From contig UQGL01000006.1 in NCBI GenBank assembly GCA_900540595.1, forward strand, positions 1 through 64,000: a stretch of 64,000 nt of DNA, in the 5' to 3' direction. The DNA comes from an uncultured Oscillospiraceae bacterium. GTDB lineage: Bacteria > Bacillota > Clostridia > Oscillospirales > Ruminococcaceae. Positions 8,030-16,431 of this stretch are shown piece by piece; positions within the stretch are counted from its first letter, which is position 1; each line of letters starts with the position of its first letter. The translations under genes and the position numbers were made by a program. The notes beneath the pieces are model-generated. The model was given only the letters and a program-made list of their open reading frames with translations. It made no database searches and was not told the DNA's origin.

Positions 8030-9649
8030 TTATTCCTGTGTCATTTCAAACCATACAGCTTCCTGCTGCGGCAGGTTCAGAAGGGATTCCCCGCCGATGT
8101 GCATTACATTGACGCCGCCGTAATCATCGGGCATCATAGACAGCGTTTCGCGCTGTGTACGCCCTGAATCCATACGGAACAGCGAAACAGAGCAGATCCA
8201 GCCGCGGTCATCCATACCAAGGTAGGAGATGCTGCTGTCCCATGTGGCCGGAACTCTCTGGCCGTTGGCGTATTCGCCGGTATAGAAGTTCGGCTGATCC
8301 TCGCAGATTTCAAACCAAGTGCCGGTATCCTCACTCACAAAGGAGCCGACCATGCTCGGAATGCTCAGCGGAGCGGTGTTCCAGACAGCCTCCATCAGGT
8401 TGAACTTTTCGTTATCGCGGGAAACGCCGTACACGGTCGTGTACTCGGCGCCGTACTCCGCATCGTAGGCCGTGCCGGTCTCAAACCGGACAATTCCGTT
8501 GATACCGAAGAGCGGACCGCCGTTGACCATGGTGCCGCACTGTGCGCCGCTGATGACATCAATGTATTCGACATTGCCGTTCTCGGTCAGAAGGAAAACA
8601 TAGGGGGCGTAGTCCTGCCCGATGCTGGTCATCAGCATCTTTACATAGTTGCCGTAACAGCCGCTGACCGCGAACTCGGTCTTGTCGCCCAATTCGTACC
8701 ATTCCTTCATGGTCTGATAGGTCACAGCGCCGTCAGGGGTAACATAGTCGGTCAGGGCGCGTACCGTCACCTCGCCTGCGGCAGTCACATCGCAGGTAAA
8801 CCATTCATCCTGCCCGTGCAGGATCTGGCCGCTGGCCTGCCGCTTGTCGGGGTAAACATCTATGTCCGTCCACATCATGCCGGCCCCGGCAGGGGTGTAC
8901 ATCGGCACGGTGACGATAAGACCGCCTGTGTAGTAGGGGTAGACGGCATAGTAGGTAAATACATCGCTCAGCCCGTTCAGGCTCTGTGCGCGCATCTTGT
9001 AAAGCTCGGATGCGTAGGTGGGGTCATCGCTGCCGTAGTAGGTATCGAAATGCTGGGCCACGGCGCGCTGCACTGCTTTTAAGGTCAGGTCGTTGTCGGT
9101 GTAGCCAAGGTATTCGAGCATTTCGGTGTTGGAAAGTTCCTTGCCGGTTTCAAAGTTGTAATGGTAGGTGCCTACATCGCGGTTGTACATTGTGTCAACG
9201 CTTGTGATCTGCAGGCTCAATACCGGGCCGGTCCAGGTGCTTATCCAGATGATGTAGTTTGTGTCGATAAAATCATTGCGGGAGCGGGCGTCCTCGGCGC
9301 GCTCTACCAGATAGCCGAAGCGGTAGCCGATCATCTCGTTGATGTTCTTTGCGCCCTCGGTGTCATCATCGATCTGCGGAACCTCGTAAAAATAGGTGTC
9401 CTTGTTGCCGTAGGGGTCGGTGTAGCTGAATTCCACATCATACAGCGTAGAGATGCGGGAATCATCAAACCTGCGGGAGGGCTGCGGCTTTTGCGGGGCC
9501 TCCTCCGTAGCTTCCACATTTTCAGCGGAGGTCTCGCTCACTGCGCTTGCAGCCGGTTCGGTCGGCTCGGGCCGCTTGCTGTCCTGTGTGCAGCCTACCG
9601 CAGACAGCAGCATCGCCGCCGCCAATAGTACGGCACAGCGTTTTTTCAT
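8030..9649 (-). CDS. Large lipoprotein, DUF3298-like region
   Basis: This 539-residue protein has a lipobox signal peptide (lipobox SAVGC), a Pro/Glu/Ala linker, and then a segment (about 70-260) with the feel of DUF3298/DUF4163 domains of PdaC- and RsiV-type proteins (YYVYPYYTGG, GTYHYNFETGKELS). The C-terminal half is beta-rich and unrecognised. RsiV is an anti-sigma factor that binds lysozyme, but no anti-sigma helix is visible here, so this is more likely a binding or sensing lipoprotein. It lies 42 bases upstream of the zinc-ribbon gene in the same direction. The lipoprotein call is firm and the domain call tentative. Confidence 0.65.
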   Translation of the reverse strand: MKKRCAVLLAAAMLLSAVGCTQDSKRPEPTEPAASAVSETSAENVEATEEAPQKPQPSRRFDDSRISTLYDVEFSYTDPYGNKDTYFYEVPQIDDDTEGAKNINEMIGYRFGYLVERAEDARSRNDFIDTNYIIWISTWTGPVLSLQITSVDTMYNRDVGTYHYNFETGKELSNTEMLEYLGYTDNDLTLKAVQRAVAQHFDTYYGSDDPTYASELYKMRAQSLNGLSDVFTYYAVYPYYTGGLIVTVPMYTPAGAGMMWTDIDVYPDKRQASGQILHGQDEWFTCDVTAAGEVTVRALTDYVTPDGAVTYQTMKEWYELGDKTEFAVSGCYGNYVKMLMTSIGQDYAPYVFLLTENGNVEYIDVISGAQCGTMVNGGPLFGINGIVRFETGTAYDAEYGAEYTTVYGVSRDNEKFNLMEAVWNTAPLSIPSMVGSFVSEDTGTWFEICEDQPNFYTGEYANGQRVPATWDSSISYLGMDDRGWICSVSLFRMDSGRTQRETLSMMPDDYGGVNVMHIGGESLLNLPQQEAVWFEMTQE

Positions 9650-9697
9650 GGTTGGTTCACCCGCCTTTCGGTTGAGAGTGCGGCAAACTGCCTGTGC

Positions 9698-10426
9698 TTA
9701 GCCAAAGGTGACGCTGCTCAGAATGGTGTCGCCTTCGGTGCCGGGGTCAATGTCCACACCGGAGATCCTGATGGCCAGCCAGCCGCCGGTGGGCATCTCG
9801 CCGTAGTATTCGGTCCACCACATACCTACGTTTTTGTAGGTGCGTCCGGCCATCTCCACGCCGCCGATGGTGCGCGGGGCAAGCTCCTCCACGTTTTCAA
9901 AGCTGTCGTAATAGTAGTTGATCTTGTCCAGACCGCTTTTCAGCTCAAATATTATGCGCGGGTCGCCGGAGAAGATATGGCTGGGGTCATCGGTCGGGAA
10001 CAGCTTGACATCCGCGAAACGGGGCGAAACGGACTTGTACCAGCCCTGGTCGGGGCAGGTCACATTGAGTGTCAGCGTGTAGTCCGAACCGAATGCCTCC
10101 AGGGTCTCGGTGTTCAGCCCGGCGGCCGACGGGTAGTCGGGATTCTCCGCGGGGGCGGAAGCGGGGGCCGGTTCGGCGGTGGCTTCCGGCTCCGACTCTG
10201 CAGCAGGCTCTGAGGCAGGTTCGGATGCCGGTTCGGATGCCGCGTCGGTCTTGGGCTCTGCCGGGGTCTCCGTCTGGGGTTCAACAGCCGGTTCGGCGGC
10301 CTGCGCTTTCAGGTCGGATAAACCGGAATCGACCTCTTTGGTTACATCCCCCTTGGAGCAACCGGCCAAAGCCATAAGCATCATGGCTACCAATGCGGCA
10401 GCGAGCGTTCGTTGTACTTTTTTCAT
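9698..10426 (-). CDS. Lipoprotein with acidic repeat linker
   Basis: This 242-residue lipoprotein has a lipobox (MALAGC). A long low-complexity tether (about 35-100) of Pro-Ala-Glu-Ser repeats (ASEPASEPASEPAAESEPEA) leads to a C-terminal domain of about 135 residues that I do not recognise. Such tethers hold a domain away from the membrane through the wall. AAAGGAGG before the ATG at 10426 favours this start over an upstream in-frame one that would overlap the preceding gene. It is the first structural gene of the envelope cluster, 17 bases after the pseudo-receiver gene. Confidence 0.7.
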   Translation of the reverse strand: MKKVQRTLAAALVAMMLMALAGCSKGDVTKEVDSGLSDLKAQAAEPAVEPQTETPAEPKTDAASEPASEPASEPAAESEPEATAEPAPASAPAENPDYPSAAGLNTETLEAFGSDYTLTLNVTCPDQGWYKSVSPRFADVKLFPTDDPSHIFSGDPRIIFELKSGLDKINYYYDSFENVEELAPRTIGGVEMAGRTYKNVGMWWTEYYGEMPTGGWLAIRISGVDIDPGTEGDTILSSVTFG

Positions 10427-10443
10427 AGCTGTCCTCCTTTTGG

Positions 10444-10830
10444 TCATAAAGTGTCCATCATAGCGCTCAGATAGGCAGGCGAGACGGAAGCGTAGACGAA
10501 ATCATCGACAATGTGATCCTTTTTTGCCAGACACACGGCGGTGGCCAACTCGGGATATTCGGCCTCATCCACAAGCAGTACCGTTTTGCAGTGCGGGCAG
10601 ACATCCCGCAGGTCGTTTGCCAGCAGCAGTCTGTCCTGCAGGGTGCGCGGCGGATGCGGACAGACCTCCAGCAGCAGTACATCCGCCCGGCAGGAACGGC
10701 ATAGCTTTACAATATCCTTTGTCTTAGGGCCGGCGTTTTGTACCTGAAAATCCGCTCTGCCGTGTTTCAGTGCCATTGTCAATGCGCTCGTCATCACAGA
10801 GTATTGGGCGTCCAAAACGATCCTTCGCAC
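10444..10830 (-). CDS. Stand-alone receiver-like protein with Glu at the phosphorylation site
   Basis: The 128 residues follow the CheY fold in length and strand pattern: IVLDAQY for strand 1, DVLLLEV for strand 3 and KTVLLVDE for strand 4. The phospho-acceptor Asp at the end of strand 3 is replaced by Glu, and the conserved Lys near the end is not evident. It therefore looks like a pseudo-receiver, perhaps locked in an active-like state. The start is a GTG with AAGGAGG eight bases upstream. No output domain follows. It leads the lipoprotein/YdjGHI-like cluster and is divergent from a kinase/regulator unit, so a link to that signalling system is plausible. The fold call is moderate. Confidence 0.6.
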   Translation of the reverse strand: MRRIVLDAQYSVMTSALTMALKHGRADFQVQNAGPKTKDIVKLCRSCRADVLLLEVCPHPPRTLQDRLLLANDLRDVCPHCKTVLLVDEAEYPELATAVCLAKKDHIVDDFVYASVSPAYLSAMMDTL

Positions 10831-11031
10831 GGCGCAGCCCTCCTTCCCTGCAAAGAATACTATTTGTCAATTTCATCATACAGGATCGGAAGAATTTTTG
10901 CCCCCACCATTTGGATAGTTTTTTTGAACTTTTTTCTGTCTTTTTCAACACTATTGCAAAATTAGGCGGATTGCGTCATAATAATAGTGTGAAAAGACAG
11001 CACGATACCCTTTTTGGAAAGGACAGGCGCT

Positions 11032-12678
11032 ATGACAAAGGTACGGCTTGGCAATCTGTATTTAGCCGCTGCGGTTGCAGGGGTGATTCTCTGCGCTGTC
11101 CTGATGCGGGCGTTTTATATGCCGTATTCCGGCATTTGGCGCACGGTGCTGTATAATATTCTGATCTTTTCCTGGGCGGTATCGGTCTGGTGGCGTATCC
11201 TGCACGCACAGACCCGCCGCTGCCTGCTGGGCGCTGCCGCCCTGATGCTGTTCTGGCTGGATATCCGCCTGATCCGCTATGACTTTGCCCAGACACCGGA
11301 GATGCTGCGGCGATTGTGGTATGCATACTATATCCCGATGCTGCTGATCCCGACCCTTGCACTTTATACGCTTTTCTTTTTGGATCGGGGGCAGTCCGGT
11401 CCGCTGTACAAATATCGGCATCTGATCTTTGTGTTCCCGGTGGTGCTGTTCAGTCTGGTGCTGACAAACGACTGCCATCAGCTTGCGTTCGCGTTCCCGC
11501 CCGGGCAGGAGGTACTGGGCAGCCCCGATTACACCTATCGGTTCGTATATTACCTCTGTCTGCTGTGGATATTTTCCTGTGCCGTGTTCACGGTAGTGTA
11601 CCTTGTACGGCGCTGCCGTATTCCGCATACAAAGCGCATCCTCTGGCTGCCGCTTGTGCCGATTTTTTTTGCCACGCTCTATGCTTTACTGTACAAGCAT
11701 ATTTTGAATGTGCCGTGGATGCATGCGATTGCCGGTGATATGACCGTGGTGCAATGCCTGACCTTTACAGCGTCCTTTGAGGCGTGCATCCGGTGCGGGC
11801 TTATCCAATCCAACATGGGGTATGCCACGTTGTTTGAGGTATCTTCTGCCAAGGGACTGATCACAGACCGGGCGTTTGTGCCTGTGCAATCCTCGATGCA
11901 GGCAGCGCCGCTCCGCGAGGAGCAGCTGCGTCAGGCGCTCACCGGCAGTGTCCAGCTGGATGCCACGACCCAGCTTCACGGCCACCCGATCCGGAAAGGG
12001 TATGTTTTCTGGCAGGAGGACATCACCGAATTGGTGGCACTGCTGGAGGAGCTGCGCCTCACGCAGGAGGAATTGCATGACATCGGGGACATCATACAGG
12101 CGGAAACAGCCCAGAAGGCACAATGGCTGAAGCTGAGCGAGCAGAACCGACTGTATGACAAAATCGAGACCGTCACAGCCCGCCAGCTGGCACGGATACA
12201 GGAATATTTGATCGCGCTCAGGGCCACGGACGATGTCGATGCCGCCCGCCGGCTGCTGAAGCACATCGTCATTTTGGGGACCTATATCAAGCGGCGTAGC
12301 AACCTTGTTTTTGTCTGCGACAAGGCGGAGGATATCGACACCACGGAGCTGCGGCTGAGCCTGTTTGAATCGGCCGAGAGCCTGCGCCTGAGTGATATAC
12401 GCTGCGCCGTACAGATCGCCGACACAGCAAAGATTCCCCCTGTGTCCGCCGTGGCAATCTATGACGCCTTTGAAGCCATCATAGAAGCGACCCTGCCGGG
12501 GCTGCAGGAGATCCTTTTCTGCGCCGAGCATACTGCGCAAGGCTGGGGACTGCGCTGCAGCGTTCAATGCACGGACGCACCCGCTGCACTGCCCGACCTG
12601 CCGCAAATGCAGCTTGAACGGGATGATGACGGGCTTTTGTATTTCACAATGTTTCCGGCAGAAGGAGGCGGCCTATGA
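11032..12678 (+). CDS. Multi-pass membrane sensor with degenerate kinase core (pseudokinase)
   Basis: This 548-residue protein has about seven N-terminal membrane helices (residues 5-250), as in histidine kinases with a 7TM sensor domain. A linker, coiled coil and a kinase-like region follow. Where the partner kinase has VHDDIG, this protein reads LYDKIE, so the phospho-accepting His is missing. The N-box asparagine is also absent (YDAFEAIIEA), and no G-boxes are visible. It is probably a sensory subunit rather than an enzyme. The ATG at 11032 follows AAAGGA at 11018-11023. Its stop overlaps the next start as ATGA, implying coupled production with the active kinase. Confidence 0.72.
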   Translation: MTKVRLGNLYLAAAVAGVILCAVLMRAFYMPYSGIWRTVLYNILIFSWAVSVWWRILHAQTRRCLLGAAALMLFWLDIRLIRYDFAQTPEMLRRLWYAYYIPMLLIPTLALYTLFFLDRGQSGPLYKYRHLIFVFPVVLFSLVLTNDCHQLAFAFPPGQEVLGSPDYTYRFVYYLCLLWIFSCAVFTVVYLVRRCRIPHTKRILWLPLVPIFFATLYALLYKHILNVPWMHAIAGDMTVVQCLTFTASFEACIRCGLIQSNMGYATLFEVSSAKGLITDRAFVPVQSSMQAAPLREEQLRQALTGSVQLDATTQLHGHPIRKGYVFWQEDITELVALLEELRLTQEELHDIGDIIQAETAQKAQWLKLSEQNRLYDKIETVTARQLARIQEYLIALRATDDVDAARRLLKHIVILGTYIKRRSNLVFVCDKAEDIDTTELRLSLFESAESLRLSDIRCAVQIADTAKIPPVSAVAIYDAFEAIIEATLPGLQEILFCAEHTAQGWGLRCSVQCTDAPAALPDLPQMQLERDDDGLLYFTMFPAEGGGL

Positions 12679-13661
12679 TTTTGCGAATCTCCCGCAATGC
12701 TGTCAAGGAAGGCTTTGACACGCTGCCGGCGGCCATCTGCTACTTTGACCGCAACGGCCTGCTGCGCCTGATCAATCACAGGATGCAGGAAATCTCCGCA
12801 GTCCTCTGCGGCCGCGATCTGCAGACCCTTACGGATCTGGAGCAGGCGCTGCAAAATCCCGGCGGCGGTGTGCGGCTGCGCGATGAGGCGACCCGCATCT
12901 ACGCATTCCCGGACGGAACGGTATATCATTTCACGGTGCGCCTTGTTCAGGACAAATACGGCATACCGTACACCGAGGTGATGGCCACCGATGTCACCCA
13001 GCTGGCTGCATTGCATGCTGCACTGCAGCAGGAAAACGAGCGCCTTGCCGATGCGAACCGCCGCGCAAAGCGCTTATATGACAATATGCCCGACATTGTG
13101 CGGGAGGAAGAGATCCTGAAAATGAAGATGCGGGTGCATGACGACATCGGCCATACCCTGCTTGCCGCACGGCGCGCACTGCGGCATGAGCACGATCTTG
13201 CCCGGATCAAGAGCGAGGCCGCGCAGTGGGAAAGCTCCATTTCCCTGCTATGCCGCACCCGGCAGGAGAATGCTGCCGAGGATCCGCTGCGCTATATGCA
13301 AAGGCGGGCGGCTGTTCTGGGCGCAACCGTACAGCTGCGCGGTGCGTACCCTGCGGCACGCGCCACCCGCGAGTTCTACGCACTGATCCTGCGGGAGTGT
13401 ACCTCCAACGCTGTGCGGCATGCGGGCGCCACGGAATTGTACGCCGATTCCGAGCACCGGCCGCAGGAATGGCACCTTTGCATCACGAACAACGGCGCAC
13501 CGCCCAAGGCGGAGATAAAGGAAGGCGGCGGGCTATCCTCGCTCCGCCGCCGTATTGAAAAAGCAGGGGGTACGGTAACCGTACACTCCCTGCCTGTGTT
13601 TGTTCTGGAAGTCACCCTGCCCGATAAGGAGAGCATTTATGATACGCGTTATGATCGTTGA
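12675..13661 (+). CDS. Soluble sensor histidine kinase, NarL-partner (HisKA_3) type
   Basis: The 328-residue protein has no membrane segment. Residues about 10-115 look PAS-like (AICYFDRNGLLRLINHR). A coiled coil then leads to the HisKA_3 box VHDDIG with its phospho-His (about 155), and a HATPase domain with N-box RECTSNAVRHAG and a late glycine-rich GGGLSSL. It would autophosphorylate and pass phosphate to the regulator whose gene overlaps its 3' end by 23 bases. Lacking its own membrane domain, it presumably takes its signal from the pseudokinase encoded immediately upstream (inference). Confidence 0.8.
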   Translation: MILRISRNAVKEGFDTLPAAICYFDRNGLLRLINHRMQEISAVLCGRDLQTLTDLEQALQNPGGGVRLRDEATRIYAFPDGTVYHFTVRLVQDKYGIPYTEVMATDVTQLAALHAALQQENERLADANRRAKRLYDNMPDIVREEEILKMKMRVHDDIGHTLLAARRALRHEHDLARIKSEAAQWESSISLLCRTRQENAAEDPLRYMQRRAAVLGATVQLRGAYPAARATREFYALILRECTSNAVRHAGATELYADSEHRPQEWHLCITNNGAPPKAEIKEGGGLSSLRRRIEKAGGTVTVHSLPVFVLEVTLPDKESIYDTRYDR

Positions 13662-14268
13662 GGACCAAAAGCTGGTCCGAAGCCTGCTTGAAAGCTATAT
13701 TCAGAACGAGGACGGGTATCAGCTTGCTGTGTCTATCCCCGGCGCTGCAGAGGCTCCGATCCTGTGTGATACCGAGGACATCGACCTTGTGCTGATGGAT
13801 GTGCAGACCGAACACCGCGAAAACGGTCTGGCCGCCGCCGAAAAGATCCATAAGGCGCACCCGGGCATCAAAATCGTGGTCGTTACCTCGCTGATCGACC
13901 ATGAAATTTTAAAGCGCGCCAAGGCGGCAGGTGCAAACAGCCTGTGGTATAAGGACGGCGATGAAAGGACCCTGATGCAGGTCGTGCGCAGTACTGTGCA
14001 GGGGGCGCATATCTTCCCCGATATGCCGCCGAGCGTAAAGATCGGCATGACGATGAGCAGCGACTTTACCCCTGCTGAGATGCGCGTGCTGCGCCTGTTG
14101 GTGCGCGGGCTTTCCTACAGCGGGATCGCCAAGGCGCTTTGTGTGGAGCCCTCGACCGTTAAGTATCATGTCATCAATATGCTGCAAAAGACCGGGCTGG
14201 AAAACAAGCTGCAGCTTGCCATTGCCGCCAGTGAGGCAAAGCTGGTGGTAGAATTGGCAGAGGAATAA
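13639..14268 (+). CDS. LuxR/NarL-family response regulator
   Basis: This 209-residue regulator has an N-terminal receiver (acidic pair in IVEDQ, phospho-Asp in LVLMDV, Lys in WYKD) and a C-terminal LuxR-type HTH (FTPAEMRVLRLLVRGLSYSGIAKAL...STVKYHVINMLQKTG). The start ATG at 13639 follows GGAGA. It is encoded within the end of the kinase gene, so the pair is cognate. Its target is unknown. The divergent envelope cluster beginning at 10830 and its own operon are the nearest candidates. Confidence 0.88.
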   Translation: MIRVMIVEDQKLVRSLLESYIQNEDGYQLAVSIPGAAEAPILCDTEDIDLVLMDVQTEHRENGLAAAEKIHKAHPGIKIVVVTSLIDHEILKRAKAAGANSLWYKDGDERTLMQVVRSTVQGAHIFPDMPPSVKIGMTMSSDFTPAEMRVLRLLVRGLSYSGIAKALCVEPSTVKYHVINMLQKTGLENKLQLAIAASEAKLVVELAEE

Positions 14269-14285
14269 GACACCGCAGACGGCTG

Positions 14286-15428
14286 TCAAGCCTGAATCGG
14301 CAGGGTGACCGTGAACACCGTCCCCTGCCCGTCAGCCGGTTCAACTGTAACGGTGCCGCTGTGCAGCAGGGCAATCTCCCGCACAAGCGCAAGCCCAAGG
14401 CCTACGCCGCCCATCTCCCGGCTTCTGGATTTATCTACCCGGAAAAAGGGCTGGAACACACTCGTCCTGTACTCCTCCGGGATGCCACAGCCTGTGTCTG
14501 CAACACGCAGCACAGCGCTGCTTTTCTTTTGTTGGATCGTGATATGCACAGAACCGCCGGGGGTATTGTACTTGATGCCGTTTTCGACCAAATTAAAAAG
14601 CAGGCGGTAGATCAGGGTGTCGCTGCCCTTGATGCTGACATCCTCACATTCCTGAAAAAGGGTGACGCTGCGGCGCTGTGCCAGCGGGGTCAGGTCGGCC
14701 ACGATCTCATCGGCCAGCGGGGCCAGCTCGATAAGATCCTCACGCGGGATAGACTGCAGATCGCTCATTTCCAGCAGTGTGCGGACAAGGCCTGCCAGAC
14801 GGGACACCTGATCCGTCTGAAAGCGGAGCAGGTCATTGACCTCGCTGTCGGCATCGGGGTGTTCCTCAGCAAACATTTCCAGCTTTGCCTGCATGATGGC
14901 CAGTGGTGTTTTCAGCTCATGGGCGGCGTTGCCGGCAAACTGACGCTGCAGGTCAAAGGACTGCGCCAGCCGGTCCAGCATACGGTTGACGGACTGGCTC
15001 AGGTTGCGAAATTCCGGGATCGTGTTTTCCTCTAAGCGAACCTCCACAAGGCTGTCCTGATCAATGCGTTCGGCCTGCTGCGCAAGCTTTTTCAAGGGCT
15101 CCAGCGCCTTGCCGCTGACGAAATAGGCAATCGCTGCGCTCAGCAGCGTTACCGCTGCCGTGATGCACCAGCCCTTGCGCCCGAAAACAGCTTTGGCATC
15201 GTAGACCTCCTGCGAAAACTGTACAAGAAAGTCCGACATCTGATCGTCCGGTATTTCAATCGTCAGGTTTTCCTCATCGCTCTGCTGATATTGCAGGACA
15301 TACCCGTTCAGGTTGTCCATGCCGGTGGCGCCGGAGCGGTAGAGCAGCAGATTCAGGCAGATGCAGGCTCCGGCAATCAGCACAGCGGTCATCAGCGTGA
15401 TCCGCCACTGAAAAGATATGCGATTCAT
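14286..15428 (-). CDS. Sensor histidine kinase (HisKA type)
   Basis: This 380-residue membrane kinase has an N-terminal helix (ITLMTAVLIAGACICLNLLLY), a short extracytoplasmic loop of about 60 residues, a second helix (about 87-107) and a linker. The phospho-His box is AAHELKTPLAIMQAKLEMF, followed by N-box NLVENGIKYN, DTGCGIP, an FFRVDKSRSR F-box and a GVGLGLALV G-box. All catalytic boxes are intact. Its start overlaps the regulator stop (ATGA). The small sensor loop suggests detection within or near the membrane. The pair is divergent from a redox-type operon that it probably controls. Confidence 0.9.
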   Translation of the reverse strand: MNRISFQWRITLMTAVLIAGACICLNLLLYRSGATGMDNLNGYVLQYQQSDEENLTIEIPDDQMSDFLVQFSQEVYDAKAVFGRKGWCITAAVTLLSAAIAYFVSGKALEPLKKLAQQAERIDQDSLVEVRLEENTIPEFRNLSQSVNRMLDRLAQSFDLQRQFAGNAAHELKTPLAIMQAKLEMFAEEHPDADSEVNDLLRFQTDQVSRLAGLVRTLLEMSDLQSIPREDLIELAPLADEIVADLTPLAQRRSVTLFQECEDVSIKGSDTLIYRLLFNLVENGIKYNTPGGSVHITIQQKKSSAVLRVADTGCGIPEEYRTSVFQPFFRVDKSRSREMGGVGLGLALVREIALLHSGTVTVEPADGQGTVFTVTLPIQA

Positions 15429-16102
15429 AGTTCATTTTCCTCCAACTCATATCCCTCACCGATGCGGTTTCGGATGGGGTCGTACCCCAGTGCGGTGCGC
15501 AGCTTTTTTCTCAGGGCTGAGATATGCACGCGGATCGAGTTGCTGAACGCATCGACACTGCTGTCCCAGACATGCTCGATCAACTCCTCCTGACTGACAG
15601 GACGCCCCTGATGCAGCAGCAGATATTCCAGCACGCCGCTCTCCTTGCGGGTCAGCGGGATGGGCTGGCCGTCTGCCATGGCAAGGCGGCTCTTGGTGTC
15701 AAAGGTCAGCCGCCCGCACCGCAGGCATACATCACGCTGGATAAACTGCCGCCGGGTCAGGCTGCGCACACGGGCCTCCAGCTCAGCCAGATGGAACGGC
15801 TTGGCCAGATAATCATTGGCACCTGCGTCCAGCCCCTCCACCTTGTCGGAAATTTCGCTGCGGGCGGACAGAATCAGCACCGGCGTTTCAAGGTCGGTCC
15901 TGCGCAGCGTGCGCAGAACGGTCATGCCGTCCACCTTCGGCAGATTGAGATCGAGCAGGACAAGATCGTACCGCTCTGCGGCAAGCAGCTCAAGCGCAGC
16001 CTCTCCGTCACCGCAGTCATCCGTTTCGTAGCCGGAGCGGCGCAGCTTTTTAGCTACGCTTTCCCGCAGGGTCGGTTCATCCTCTATCAACAAAAGACGC
16101 AT
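15425..16102 (-). CDS. OmpR/PhoB-family response regulator
   Basis: The 225 residues form a receiver (acidic patch IEDEP, phospho-Asp in LVLLDLNLPKVDG, Lys in YLAKPF) and a C-terminal winged helix (LTRKESGVLEYLLLHQGRPVSQEELIEHVWDSS...VHISALRKKL). AAGGGAG precedes the ATG. It is co-translated with the kinase downstream. Its promoter region is shared with the divergent CxxC-peptide/polyferredoxin/TlpA operon, the usual place for such a regulator to act (inference). Confidence 0.9.
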   Translation of the reverse strand: MRLLLIEDEPTLRESVAKKLRRSGYETDDCGDGEAALELLAAERYDLVLLDLNLPKVDGMTVLRTLRRTDLETPVLILSARSEISDKVEGLDAGANDYLAKPFHLAELEARVRSLTRRQFIQRDVCLRCGRLTFDTKSRLAMADGQPIPLTRKESGVLEYLLLHQGRPVSQEELIEHVWDSSVDAFSNSIRVHISALRKKLRTALGYDPIRNRIGEGYELEENEL

Positions 16103-16212
16103 AAGCGATCATCTCCCTTATTTTTAAGGTTCTTTTTGGCGCTGCACACGGCAAAAGCATTGCAGCGATACCTTTATAACAGTCATTATAGCAGATTTCG
16201 ATAAAGTCTGCG

Positions 16213-16256
16213 TTAATTTTTTCTTAGCAGAAATTTTATACCGGCAGGTGTATACT
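16213..16256 (+). promoter_or_regulatory. Probable activator-dependent promoter of the CxxC-peptide operon
   Basis: A -10-like TATACT lies at 16251-16256, but the position 17 bases upstream (CAGAAA) is a poor -35. AT-rich repeats TTAAT (16214-16218) and CTTAG (16223-16227) sit just upstream, as expected for OmpR-family tandem half-sites. This suggests activation by the divergently encoded regulator. The half-site call is tentative. Confidence 0.4.
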
Positions 16257-16287
16257 AATCTCATCAAACAGAAAGGAGCAACCGAAA

Positions 16288-16431
16288 GTGATAAACAAAA
16301 AAGCAATCGCCCAGTCGGCGCTGCTGTTGGCCGCCGTTTTGATGATCGGCTTCGGCATCTGGCGCGGGGAGGCAGATACGGTGATGGCAAAGGCTATCCG
16401 GTTGTGTATGGAGTGTGTTGGCATTGGATAA
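16288..16431 (+). CDS. 47-residue single-pass CxxC peptide (CD1871A-like)
   Basis: A GTG start eight bases after AAAGGAG opens a 47-residue protein. It has one membrane helix (about residues 8-24, SALLLAAVLMIGFGIW), an RGE turn and a C-terminal CMEC motif ending in VGIG. This matches a small family known in databases as CD1871A, which carries a helix, RGE and a C[LM]EC-xGIG tail next to polyferredoxin proteins. Its stop overlaps the likely start of the next gene. I infer a redox or assembly partner of the adjacent membrane Fe-S protein. It is easily missed because of its size and GTG start. Confidence 0.8.
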   Translation: MINKKAIAQSALLLAAVLMIGFGIWRGEADTVMAKAIRLCMECVGIG

